From contig JAOSJO010000023.1 in the NCBI GenBank assembly GCA_027494055.1, positions 1 through 64,000 on the forward strand: DNA of 64,000 nt, read 5' to 3'. Source of the stretch: Anaerolineae bacterium. GTDB lineage: Bacteria > Chloroflexota > Anaerolineae > Aggregatilineales > JAFGMM01. The position numbers and the translations under genes were made by a program. A model generated the notes under the pieces. It was not told the origin of the DNA. It was given only the letters and a program-made list of their open reading frames with translations, and ran no database searches. Positions 44,441-53,647 of the stretch are shown here, piece after piece. Numbering within the stretch: position 1 is the stretch's first letter; the number at the start of each line of letters is the position of its first letter.

Positions 44441-44878
44441 ATGTTATCGTCGGCGATGAAGCTGTGTCTCACAATGGACCCTGACGTGACCGATACCGAG
44501 ACAATTCTACTGGTAAACCCGGAACCCGCACTTTTGCGCCTGACGCGCGCCATCCTCCCCGACGCGCTGTTGATTGACAGCGCCCGAACCCCTGAAGAAA
44601 TCGAAGACGCCCTGCAACAGCAGTCTTATCGCGCTGCGCTGGTCAACTTCTGCCCGATTGAGCGGCGTTCCTGGGACTTGCTCGACGCACTGTGCGGCGG
44701 CGGTCATCGCCTGCCGGTTGTGGTGCTCACCACCGACGCCACGCACCAAACCCGCGCGCGGGTGCTCGGCTATGGCGTCGCCAGGGTGCTCTACATGCCT
44801 TTCGCCGCCGAGGCGCTGCGCCAGGCTATTGCGTGCGCCGCGCTTGACTCGACCGAATCTGCTCAGCCCGCTCTTTGA
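44441..44878 (+). CDS. Receiver-like protein lacking the phosphoacceptor Asp
   Basis: This 145-residue protein has the CheY-like fold: TETILLVNPEPALLRLTRAIL (strand 1, helix 1), IEDALQQQSYRAALVNFCPIERRSWDLLDAL (strand 3), LPVVVLTTDATHQTRARVLGYGVARVLYMPF (with the Thr and a Met replacing the usual Lys before Pro). At the strand-3 position where a receiver carries Asp, the sequence reads VNFCP, so phosphorylation is not expected. No output domain. ATG 44441, 44456 and 44474 are all possible; no ribosome-binding site separates them. It overlaps the end of the convergent membrane-protein gene. Confidence 0.7.
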   Translation: MLSSAMKLCLTMDPDVTDTETILLVNPEPALLRLTRAILPDALLIDSARTPEEIEDALQQQSYRAALVNFCPIERRSWDLLDALCGGGHRLPVVVLTTDATHQTRARVLGYGVARVLYMPFAAEALRQAIACAALDSTESAQPAL

Positions 44879-45708
44879 GGGCCAAGCGCAGTTGCGCGGC
44901 GCGCTGCGCGTGGCGCGCGATGGCGCGCGGCCAGTACCACGTCAGGAAACACGCCACCAGCAGAAGCGCCGGCCCAAAAGGATGCAGCGTCAGCCCGGTC
45001 CAGAGGTGCAGCCGGTACATGTTCCGCTCGGTGGTGGGCGGGTTGCACGCATCGTACACCGCCACCGTCTGGGACAGCAGCAGCGCGCCGATGACGAGCA
45101 CGGCCAGCACCGCCGCGACCACCCACGCGCGGTCTGTGGCCTTATCCGACAGGGCGAACAGATTCCACGCGGCGACCGCCGCCCCGACGGCGCTCACGGC
45201 CAGCCCGACGACGATGGCGCCCCAGACGAGGCGGTGCGTGTCGGCGTCGATGAGGCTGACAATCGCCATGTATCCGCCGCGGGCGCGCGGCACCACGCAG
45301 CCCGACGGCGACGCGGGGAACGTCGCTCTGGAGCTTTCGATCAACTGGAGGTATTCCACCTGGATCACATCATCCCGGATGTTCGCGAGGAAAGGCGCGG
45401 GGTCCACGCCCTTCAGCAACGCCTCGGTGGGCATCGCGCCCGCATCCCAGACGTAGAGCGTGAACCAGGGCCACACGGGGACCATCAGGAACAGCAGGCC
45501 AAGCAGGGCGCGGACCAGCCGGGTCCCACCCCGGCCACGCAAGCGCCGCCCACACCGCCGCCGCGATGATAAGCGCCTGCCCCAGCCAGGTCACGCCGGT
45601 CGTCCACGGACCGAGGAACGTGCCGCCCGACACGAGCCGGGCAACCTCAAGCGGGACGAAGATCACGAAGCCGGTTTTTGCCAGCCGCGCAGGCGACCAC
45701 CTGCCCAC
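44826..45708 (-). CDS. Multipass membrane protein of unknown function (frame-corrected)
   Basis: About 294 residues with roughly six hydrophobic helices. Examples are KTGFVIFVPLEVARLVSGG, ALIIAAAVWAALAW, LLGLLFLMVPVWPWFTLYVW, LVWGAIVVGLAVSAVGAAVAAW, WVVAAVLAVLVIGALLL and FGPALLLVACFLTWYW. Between helices 3 and 4 lies a loop of about 65 residues with two cysteines. The frame breaks near 45535-45545. The start is GTG 45708, uncertain. Overlaps the receiver-like gene by 53 bases tail to tail. No family recognised. Confidence 0.6.
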
Positions 45709-45751
45709 CCAACATGACTCCCGCGTGCGTTATGCGGCGACACCATACGAA

Positions 45752-45789
45752 GAGACCTCGCCCCACAAAATCCGGTTGAACGAGGTCTC
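45752..45789 (-). terminator. Stem-loop just downstream of tmRNA
   Basis: GAGACCTCG (45752-45760) pairs perfectly with CGAGGTCTC (45781-45789) across a 20-base loop, starting 5 bases after the tmRNA 3' end on the minus strand. Only TTCG follows, so termination efficiency is uncertain. Confidence 0.5.
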
Positions 45790-45793
45790 CTTG

Positions 45794-46192
45794 AGGTGGA
45801 GATGCCGGGAATCGAACCCGGGTCCGAAGAATTCGACTGCGCACGTCTACAAGCTTAGTCGCGCTATTTGACGTTCGCCCGGCGGCCCCCGCGCAACAGG
45901 GTGCTCGTCAGGCTAGCCGATGGGACCCGAAAGCCCCTCTTTGGCCCGCTTTATCGACGTCAGCAGGCCGCACGCTCGCCATTTATGACGCCCGCTTCAT
46001 CGCCGGACGGCGACGGCGAAGGCGGACGGATCACCTCTTTGGGTGATCGCTCTGCTCAGGCTGCTTACGCAGCCATTGCGAGAGCGGGTTCAGTGCGGTT
46101 GGCACTTGTTGTTTGTGCTCCTGATTAACGAGGGTGGAGCGCCTCGGCTTGCAGTGCGGAGCCAGCCTTCCCCGTCGAAACCTGTCATCCCC
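45794..46192 (-). ncRNA. ssrA: tmRNA (ssrA)
   Basis: About 399 nt. The 5' end at 46192 reads GGGGATGACAGGTTTCGACG and the 3' domain ends GGGTTCGATTCCCGGCATCTCC. The first seven bases (GGGGATG) pair with CATCTCC (45798-45804) as the acceptor stem, and the T-arm is canonical. The resume reading frame encodes AQTTSANRTEPALAMAA followed by TAA, with a hydrophobic Ala-rich end recognised by ClpXP. After the acceptor stem the gene reads ACCT, so the last A of CCA is not encoded and must be added, unless this is a sequencing error. tmRNA rescues stalled ribosomes and tags the unfinished protein. Confidence 0.95.
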
Positions 46193-46205
46193 GCATCGCG
46201 GTTCT

Positions 46206-46214
46206 ATTATAACA
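46206..46214 (-). promoter_or_regulatory. Extended -10 promoter of ssrA
   Basis: On the minus strand TGTTATAAT: a perfect TATAAT (46206-46211) with the TGn extension, 14 bases before the mature 5' end, which is consistent with a short leader trimmed by RNase P. Confidence 0.7.
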
Positions 46215-46290
46215 TGATTTCACAAGGCGTCACCGGACCGCGTGTTAGAAGCGCATCAATTCCGGGCGCGAGGCCCAGGCAGGCGCGCCT

Positions 46291-46627
46291 TTAGTCGCCC
46301 GCTGCCCGCGTACCGGGGCGGAAGACGCAGTACAGAAAGGTCCCGCCGACGCTCCGCAGGCGGCGCGTCACGTTCTTCGGGATGAAGAAGAAGTAACCGG
46401 CGTTCACCGGGTAGTCCGCGCCATTGAGGGTAATAACGCCGTGCCCCAGGATCACAATACCGGCAATATCAGCCTCTGAGTCGACCTCTGCGGGCGTCTC
46501 CTCGCCGCTGTCCAGGTACACCAGCTCGAAGCACAAATCCTCGCTCTGAAAATCGAACAGCACCCCCAGTTTTTCAAGATTGAGTGGGAATCCCCAGGTT
46601 GACGATCTGTGGGTTCTTCTGATTCAT
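46291..46627 (-). CDS. Single-domain cupin (frame-corrected)
   Basis: About 112 residues. The body (FQSEDLCFELVYLDSGEETPAEVDSEADIAGIVILGHGVITLNGADYPVNAGYFFFIPKNVTRRL) is a small RmlC-like jelly roll; the usual His metal ligands of motif 1 are not obvious, so metal binding is doubtful. Restoring the frame at 46586-46588 (GGG should be two) gives NLGIPLNLEKLGVLFDF and an ATG at 46627 overlapping the kinase stop (ATGA). It is therefore the second gene of a kinase-cupin unit and may be a sensor or effector of the same pathway. Confidence 0.7.
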
Positions 46628-48240
46628 GGGACCTTTTCTTTGGTCGCTGCCGGCAAGACAAAACCGAAGGTGCTGCCTTCGCCGGGCTTGCTGCGCATGA
46701 ACACGCGCCCGCCATGCTGCTCTACGATGGATTTCACAATCGCCAGGCCCAGGCCCGTCCCCTTTGGCTGGTCATCGGTGACGACAACGCGGTAGAAGCG
46801 CTCGAAGAGGCGCGCCTGCGCCTCCAGGGGGATGCCGTAGCCGTTGTCCGCGACCTCGACGACGACCTCACCCTCCTGTACGTGGGCGCGCACGACAACC
46901 CTTCCGCCCTCCGGGGTGTACTTGTGCGCGTTACTCAGGTAGTTGAGCAGCGCCCGGTAGAGCCAGTTGTCGTCGCCGACAACAGGGGGGAGCGCCGCGT
47001 CCAGCGCCACCTCCAGAGACTGTCCCTTCTCCTGAAACTGGAGGCGGACATCGTTCACCACCTGGTCGATCACCGCCGCCAGGTCTACCGGCGCGCGGTG
47101 GAAGTTCACGCTGGCGCTGACGCTCTCCAGGTGCAGCAGGTCGTCGATGAGGTCCTGCATCCGGTTGATGCCGCCCAGCGCAATCTCCACCAGTTCCCGG
47201 CCCTCGCCCAGCACAGCGCCATACTCCTGATACAACATCACCAGCGCGCTGAGCGTGATCCCCATCGGGTTACGGAGGTCGTGCGCGGCGGTCTGGATGA
47301 ACTGCGTGCGCACCGTCTCCACTTCCTGGAGGTGGGTGACATTCTGCATGACGACCACCCACCCGCCGCCTTCGGGGTCGCCGCTGTCCTGGCTGCGCAC
47401 CGGCGAAATCACCGCCGACCAGTGCTGGCCGTCCTCCATCGTGATCTCAAAGACCGTGACCGTGTCGCTCTGTTGGTGATCGATTACGCGGCAGAGATTC
47501 TCGCGCAGGCGCGGGTGCAGCGGCGCGTCGCATAGCGGCACGCCGACGATCGCCGTCGCATCGAGGTCAAACAACACGGCGGCGGCAGGGTTGACGAGCG
47601 CAATGCGGCCTCGGTTGTCGATGGCGATGATGGCGTCCGCAGCGGAGTTGAGAATCGCGCTCAGGCGGCCCCGCTGCGCAAGCGCGTCGGCGAAGAGGCG
47701 CGCGTTCTCCAGCGCCACGCCCACCTGATCGGCGATGGCGCGCAGCACCGTGACCTCCTCGCGCTGGAACCGGTACGGCGTGTAGTTCATCACGCTCAGC
47801 ACGCCGATCACCTGGCCCCGCCCGTGCATGGGCACGAGGGCCATCGCCTCGATGGGTTCCTCGCCAAACGCCGGGAAGGCCAGACGCTCATCACCAGACA
47901 GGTTTCCGGTGATGATTACCCGGTCCTCCTGAACGGCCTGGCCGGAGAGACCTTCCCCGACAGGCACGCGCATCGGCATACTGACGAAGTCCCTGGTCCA
48001 GCCACGCTGGGCGCGCAGCACAAGGTCGCCGGTCTCCTCTTCGATCAGGCTGATCCCGGCGGCGTCCACGTGGATGACGCTCAACACCGCCTCAAGCGCG
48101 GTCTCCAACACCACATCGAGGTCGAGGGACTGGCTGACAATCGCAGCGACGGTGTTGATCGCCTCAAGCTGATCGACCCGCTGCTTGACCTCGGCAATGA
48201 GCGCGCGATTCTGGTGAATGAGGCTGTTCTGGTCGCCCAT
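46624..48240 (-). CDS. GAF-PAS sensor histidine kinase
   Basis: About 538 residues, no membrane helix, so cytoplasmic. A coiled-coil start (HQNRALIAEVKQRVDQLEAIN) leads into a GAF domain (residues about 25-185), then a PAS domain (about 190-310; GRLSAILNSAADAIIAIDNRGRIALVNPAA). The kinase core follows: H-box HDLRNPMG, N-box NAHKYTPEGG, DNGYGIP and KGTGLGLAIV. The start is ATG 48240 with GTGGGGAAC upstream; an upstream in-frame ATG at 48288 lacks a site. No response regulator is adjacent apart from the Asp-less receiver at 44441. Its stop overlaps the cupin start. Confidence 0.88.
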   Translation of the reverse strand: MGDQNSLIHQNRALIAEVKQRVDQLEAINTVAAIVSQSLDLDVVLETALEAVLSVIHVDAAGISLIEEETGDLVLRAQRGWTRDFVSMPMRVPVGEGLSGQAVQEDRVIITGNLSGDERLAFPAFGEEPIEAMALVPMHGRGQVIGVLSVMNYTPYRFQREEVTVLRAIADQVGVALENARLFADALAQRGRLSAILNSAADAIIAIDNRGRIALVNPAAAVLFDLDATAIVGVPLCDAPLHPRLRENLCRVIDHQQSDTVTVFEITMEDGQHWSAVISPVRSQDSGDPEGGGWVVVMQNVTHLQEVETVRTQFIQTAAHDLRNPMGITLSALVMLYQEYGAVLGEGRELVEIALGGINRMQDLIDDLLHLESVSASVNFHRAPVDLAAVIDQVVNDVRLQFQEKGQSLEVALDAALPPVVGDDNWLYRALLNYLSNAHKYTPEGGRVVVRAHVQEGEVVVEVADNGYGIPLEAQARLFERFYRVVVTDDQPKGTGLGLAIVKSIVEQHGGRVFMRSKPGEGSTFGFVLPAATKEKVP

Positions 48241-48303
48241 AGTTCCCCACCCTGCGCGCATGATACCATGATTTGGAGCGAAAGGCACAGTACAAGCAGG
48301 CTA

Positions 48304-49824
48304 CTACCGGTCCATGAAGCCCGCGCGCGTGCGCTGGCGCTTATCCGGCGCCCAGCGCGTGATCCGGCGGGCGTCCACCAGGGTCGAGACCGCCATAGCG
48401 CCCGCCGCCAGGGCATAGAAGACGAAGAAGGAGAGCGCGGCGACGTTCCGCTGCTTCAGAGCAACGAACGCGCCAAGCGTGGCGTACAGCGTCACGCCCA
48501 ATTCGCCCAGCACCGTCCAATCGGCCAGGAGCGCGTAGCGGCTCGACTGCCACTGGTGCGCGCCAAACTTGGGCGTGCGGCGGAACTCGTTCGGCTGGCC
48601 GGACAAGGCGGCGAGCACCGCCGCCGTGTTGTTGAACGTCACCCCCGCGCTGAGGAAGACCACCAGGGGCAGGATCAACATCCGCGCCGGCCAGTTCGTA
48701 TACAACGCCTGCTGGCCGAGCGTGAACGCCACAAGCGGCACGATGCCCATCACGCCCAGGAAGGACAGGTTGAGCTGTCGCAACCCACCGCTGAGCATGA
48801 GGGGCAGGGTCAGCACCAGCAACATCAGCACGCACGGCTGCATGAGATATTGGCACAGGTGCGCCAACCCCATCAGCGCGGGCACGAAGCCCATCCTGGA
48901 GCGAAACAGGCGCGGGCCGTGCGCGATCAGACACTGGGTGGTGCCCTTCGCCCAGCGGGCCTGCTGGCGCTTGTACGCGGCGACCTGGGGCGGAATCTCA
49001 CCGGGCACCTCGACATGCGGCAGGAATACGCAGCGCCAGCCGCAGATCTGCGCCCGGTAGCTCAGGTCGAGGTCTTCCGTGAGCGTGTCGTCCCGCCAGC
49101 CGCCAGCGTCCTCCACGCACGCGCGCCGCCAGATGCCCGCCGAGCCGCCAAACGACAGCGGCAGCCGCGCCGAACTGCGCGCAAACTGCTCGATGGCAAA
49201 GTGGGTGTCGATGGCGAGCGCCTGCGCGCGCGTGAGCAGGTTCTCGCGCGCGTTGAGGTGACCCCACCGCGCCTGCACGATGCCGACCTGCGGGTCAGCC
49301 ACGATGTACGGCACCGTCTGGCGCAGGAAGTCAACCGGCGGGATGAAGTCGGCGTCAAAGACGGCAATCACCTCAGCCTGAGAGTTTTCGAGGCCGTAGG
49401 CCAGCGCGCCGGCCTTGAAGCCCCTGCGGTCGGGCCGGCGCAGGTGCTGGATGTCCAGACCAGCGGCCCGATAGTGCTCGACGCGGGCCTGGACCAGGCC
49501 GCTCGTGTGGTCGGTCGAGTCGTCCAGCACCTGGATGCTGAGGCGGTCACGCGGATAATCCATCGCCGCCACCGCGTCGATCAGACGGCGGACGACGTTG
49601 GCCTCGTTGTAGATCGGCAGTTGCACCACCACGGTCGGCCAGCGCGCAGGCGGCGCGGGGATGTCGGTTTTTGGGTTCTTCCGGTGGTAGAGGTAGAGCG
49701 CGACCAGAACCAGAGTGCTCGCTGCATAGGCCGCGAGCAAGATCGCACACAACAAATAGATAAGACTGAGCAGAAGCGTTAGGAGATTCAAGCGCGGACA
49801 CATCCTTTTGGGGGTCAGGGTCAC
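48304..49824 (-). CDS. Family 2 glycosyltransferase (cellulose synthase-like)
   Basis: This 506-residue protein starts with a membrane helix (residues about 12-45), then a GT2 catalytic domain: VVVQLPIYNEANVVRRLID, LDDSTDHT, AVFDADFIPP, TEDLDLSYRAQ and QQARWAKGT (the QxxRW motif of processive enzymes). At least four more helices follow. Processive GT2 enzymes of this type make beta-linked polysaccharides or glycolipids and feed them across the membrane. An in-frame ATG at 49803 is an alternative start. Divergent to the 50-kb region, 64 bases upstream of the kinase start. No frame break. Confidence 0.88.
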   Translation of the reverse strand: MTLTPKRMCPRLNLLTLLLSLIYLLCAILLAAYAASTLVLVALYLYHRKNPKTDIPAPPARWPTVVVQLPIYNEANVVRRLIDAVAAMDYPRDRLSIQVLDDSTDHTSGLVQARVEHYRAAGLDIQHLRRPDRRGFKAGALAYGLENSQAEVIAVFDADFIPPVDFLRQTVPYIVADPQVGIVQARWGHLNARENLLTRAQALAIDTHFAIEQFARSSARLPLSFGGSAGIWRRACVEDAGGWRDDTLTEDLDLSYRAQICGWRCVFLPHVEVPGEIPPQVAAYKRQQARWAKGTTQCLIAHGPRLFRSRMGFVPALMGLAHLCQYLMQPCVLMLLVLTLPLMLSGGLRQLNLSFLGVMGIVPLVAFTLGQQALYTNWPARMLILPLVVFLSAGVTFNNTAAVLAALSGQPNEFRRTPKFGAHQWQSSRYALLADWTVLGELGVTLYATLGAFVALKQRNVAALSFFVFYALAAGAMAVSTLVDARRITRWAPDKRQRTRAGFMDR

Positions 49825-50186
49825 ACAGATTTATTCTAACACAGATTGTCGTAAACCGTCTTAGTACCCTTAGATCAACACGCCGCCGCCGCGAGAGCGC
49901 GTCCCCCACTGAGTTGTGCCACGACTCGCGGCCTTCGTCCAGCCCTGATGTTAACGCCGCACGGCAGATCGTTCAAAAATGGCTTCACCCCTTGCGCGCC
50001 AGAAACCGCCCCGTCACTCTGTACTGATGACGGGGGCTGCCCTGCCAGAACAAGCGATAGGCGACAAGACATGGCGCACAGCATAGAAACCCACCGAAAT
50101 CTCGGTGGGTTTCCGTTTTTCCCGTCCAACGTGAGGCGACAACCTGTTGCGGTCCGCCTCGCTCACAGAGTGTCAGGAGCGCCCTG
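49825..50186. other. Intergenic region with two hairpins, no gene seen
   Basis: No convincing reading frame. CCCCGTCA and TGACGGGG near 50007-50034 form one hairpin, and the terminator-like hairpin at 50086-50113 a second. Only the minus-strand genes flank it, so a plus-strand transcript ending at 50120 would have to be a small RNA of unknown nature. This is listed as a possibility only. Confidence 0.4.
50086..50120. terminator. Rho-independent-type terminator
   Basis: GAAACCCACCGA (50086-50097) pairs perfectly with TCGGTGGGTTTC (50102-50113) around AATC. On the plus strand it is followed by CGTTTTT. On the minus strand it lies about 70 bases after the WD40 stop at 50187 and may end that transcript too. 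Confidence 0.7.
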
Positions 50187-53100
50187 TCATTGTGCGGGGT
50201 CCAGACTCTCGACACCCCATAGCCGGACTGTGCCGTCGGACCCACCGGATACCAGAAGCTCACCGTCCGGCGTGAATGCCAGCCCGGTTACGCCACCCAG
50301 CAAGTCTTCGATCACGACCAGCAATTTGCCAGTTTCTACATCCCACACCCTGATAGACCGGTCGTGACTGCCTGAGATCAGCAACGCGCCATCCGGCGAG
50401 AACGCCAGCGCATCGACTTCAGAGGTATGACCGGCCAGCACCGCCAGTTCTTCCTGTGTTGCCACATTCCACAAGCGAACGGTGTCATCGCCGCTGCCCG
50501 AAGCGAGCAACGTTGCATCCGGGCTGAACGCAAGGCTGAACACACCCCCGGTGTGACCCTGAAACCGCGCAAGTTCATTGCCAGTCGCGATGTCCCATAC
50601 CTGGATGTCGTTGGTCTCGCCAGTACCGCCGGTGAGCAATGTAGCGCCAGTGGGATCGAAAAGCACCGTCACCAGGGAGCCGGTGCGACCTTCCAGGGTG
50701 AGCACTTCGTCACCGGTCTCGATATCCCATACCCGCACGACACCCTCACCCAGCCCACCGCCGGCGGCAACGAGGCTGCCATCAGGGCTGAAGGCAACGC
50801 TGTGCACGATTGGTCCAAGCATGAAACTCCCGCTCGACTCTCCGCTCGCCATGTTCTTCAACCATACGAAGAAGTTGTCTCCAAATGCCAATGTGTGCAT
50901 ATCCGGACTGATCGCCGCACTCCAGGCAGCGCCCATGAGGCTCTCGAAGATGTAACCCTGATGGCCGCTGTAGAAATCCCCGTGCAAGCTCGAAGTCAGT
51001 TGCCACATCCTTACTTTGCCATCCATGCTGGCCGAGGCAATGTCACCAGACGCGCTGAGGGCAAGGTCCCGTATCTGGTGCGTATGATCGGTGAGTGCGA
51101 TCAGCTCTTCGCCCGCATCAACGTTCCACAGCCGGAGTGTGCCGTCGTCACTCCCGGAGGCAAGGATGCGCCCATCCGTACTGAATGCCATGTTGTTTAT
51201 CGTGCCTGTATGTCCTTCCAGCAGCGTCTCGACCGCATAATCCCCCGGATGCCGGAGTTGAATCACGCCCTCGTCCTCGCCAACGGCGAGAATACCGCGC
51301 ACACTGAACGCCATACTGGTGATGTCGACTTCCTCGTCCGGCTCCTGAAAGCTTGCCATCGCGCCGCCAACACCGAATGGCCACCTTCGGATTGCGCCGC
51401 CCTCGGCTCCGATGACCAGGTCTGGCCCGACGAATGCCAGCGCCATCACCGCTTCAGGGTATTCGCTGCTGAATGCGACCTCATCGGCCTGGCCGTCAGC
51501 GCCAACCTCCCACATCTGGACGCCGCCGTCCGCAGTCCCCGCAACCAGGAACGCTGAACCGTCCTGTTGGGCGAAGGTCAGGCTTCTTACGCTGCCCAGG
51601 CTTTCCAGCACTGCGATCTGTGCGCTGTCCTGTCCGGTCACGTTCCATAGCTGGATGGTGCTGCCTCACAGTGCCGACGGCAAGAAGGCGGCTGGATGGG
51701 TGGAACGCCAGGCTGCTGATCGTGTGGCCGATTGCCAGGCTGCCAAGCAGTTCACCGGTTTCCACATCCCACAACTCGACCACCGGCTCGTCGCCTCGCA
51801 GCGTATGACCGGCAGCCAGGACGGCGCCGTCAGCGCTGAACGCCACGCTGTTGATCCGGGCCAAGCCTTCGAGCAAGCGGGGCGCCGTCCCGAAATTGCT
51901 TACATCATAGAGCCATACCCCCAAGGGACCGGCGGCTGCCAGGGTTTCGTCATCCGGAGACCAGGCAAGCGCCTCGACAACGCCGCGCCCCATCTGGCCG
52001 AGCAGGGTTAGTTGCTCGGCGTTCTCGGTCGTGATTGGTACAAGACTGTCCGGTATGCCTTGCACCGTGAATGTGGCGGTGGGTATGGGCGTCCATGCTT
52101 CCAGCGGCATGGGGAGTGGCGTGCCGGTCGGCGTGCCGGCCTGAGCGGTGGCTGCGGCCTCGGTGAGCACCGTGTCCATAATGGCCCGGACGGTTTCGGT
52201 GAGATTCGGTGTCGGTGTTTCGGTTGGCGAAGGCATGGCCGCCTCGGCAGTTTCCGTCAACAGGGCATAGGCGGCTTCTTCGGGGCTAAGCGTCGCCGTT
52301 GCTGATGCGGCTGGATCCAACCCCCATACACGCACGGTGCGGTCCTCGCCAACCGACGCCAACCGGCTCCCGTCAGGCGACCACGCAACACCCCACACAG
52401 CGCCCTCATGGCCGTACAGGGTTGCGACGACATCCTGGGCGGCATAACCCCAAAGCTGCACCGTGCCATCCGGGGTCGCACCGGCCACCACCGTCCCATC
52501 AGGGTTGAATGCGACGCTGTTTGTAGCGCTGTCCTGTAGAACGGCTACGCGACGACCCGTCTCAGTGTTCACAAGACAGACGATATCTACACCAGCGGAA
52601 GCGACGACATCGCCGTCGGGGTGGTACGCCACGCTAACGACCATCTCCCTATGATTCCGCCAGACTTCCAATAGCTGGGTCGTTTCCACTGACCACAGCC
52701 GAACAGTGTGGTCAAAACCGGCAGACACCAACGCGCGCCCATCGGGGCTGAAGGCGATAGCCCATATCGAGGTCGCATGACCACTCGGGGCGGCAAGCGG
52801 TTCAGCAGAGTCCGCGCTCCAAAACCGGAGGCTTCCGTCGGAGTGCCCGCTTGCGAAGCTGCCCCCATCGGGATGAAACGCCACACTCAGCACGCCGGGA
52901 GTCTCAAGCTGGTGAAGCGGCGCGGCTGACGCGACATCCCATACGATCAAGGCATCATCAACACCGCCGGATATGAGCGTCGCGCCGTCTGGGCTGAAGG
53001 CAATCGCGGTGATGTTGCCGGTATGGCCGCGCAACACAGCAACATCTTCACCGCTGCTGGCGTCCCACAGCCTGATCGTGCGGTCATTGCCCGCTGACGC

Positions 53101-53340
53101 GAGGATTGCGCCATCGGGGCTGAACGCGACTGTGTGTATCAGTTCCGTGTGCCCTTCGAGTGTTGCCAGCTCGACAACGGCGCCAGCGTTGTGCGGACTG
53201 ATGGCCTCACCAGACACGGGCAGAGATGCCAGTTGGCCCGCCTCCTGGACGGAGCCAGCCTGTGCTGGGGCAACCAATCCGCCGGCAAGGAGAAGCGTTA
53301 AAAGAATAGCCGCGCTCAGGCTGTGCAGGTGTGACATCAT
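50187..53340 (-). CDS. Secreted double WD40-propeller protein (frame-corrected)
   Basis: About 1,050 residues. A Sec signal peptide (HSLSAAILLTLLLAGGLVAPAQAG) is followed by a first propeller of WD40 repeats (VAFSPDGAILASAGNDRTIRLWD). A linker rich in Thr, Pro and Ala (SPTETPTPNLTETV) comes next, then a second set of WD40 repeats to the end. The frame breaks near 51661-51672, between VGTVR and TIQLWNVTGQD; before it 614 and after it 484 residues read clean. WD40 propellers outside the cell are unusual in other phyla but common in Chloroflexota. No catalytic domain is seen, so it is a scaffold or binding protein. Intact apart from the break, which looks like a sequencing error. Confidence 0.8.
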
Positions 53341-53429
53341 GGTCCCCTTTTTGCGTGCTGAAACGTGCGCTGGAAAATCGGAACGTGCCGGGCAAAATAG
53401 CTCTGCAGGAGCAGTTAAATTGTGATACT

Positions 53430-53438
53430 ATTATATCA
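53430..53438 (-). promoter_or_regulatory. Extended -10 promoter of the WD40 gene
   Basis: Minus-strand TGATATAAT, about 90 bases before the ATG at 53340, in an AT-rich stretch. A TTTATA lies 17 bp upstream as a weak -35. Confidence 0.55.
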
Positions 53439-53578
53439 AAATAAACTTTTCATATAAAAACAACCCTTTTTATCTGTGCTGTACGCCCCGGCCAGGGTGA
53501 TCTTGCGCCCGTAACCTGCAGTGGCCGCCTCGCGACCCGGCGCCCTGCGTCGCGATCCACACGCGCCCTCTTCATCAT

Positions 53579-53587
53579 TGATATAAT
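53579..53587 (+). promoter_or_regulatory. Extended -10 promoter of the photolyase gene
   Basis: Plus-strand TGATATAAT, about 60 bases before the ATG at 53648. No -35 is visible, as often with extended -10 promoters. Confidence 0.55.
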
Positions 53588-53647
53588 ACGATTCGTACAC
53601 GCACAAGCCGTGGGGAAGGCATATCCGTGTTCGAGGCGAGGGCACTC

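Larger units (their letters stand above)
53341..53647. other. Divergent promoter region with two TGATATAAT elements
   Basis: This AT-rich gap lies between the WD40 gene (minus) and the photolyase gene (plus). Each direction has an extended -10: minus 53430-53438 and plus 53579-53587. No ORF or terminator. The low GC stretch at 53410-53475 (ATTATATCAAAATAAA) stands out against the GC-rich genome. Confidence 0.6.

Noticed and set aside
45794..45880. A tRNA gene
   Set aside because: The T-arm and acceptor-like stem belong to the 3' part of tmRNA; the 5' half of a tRNA is missing.
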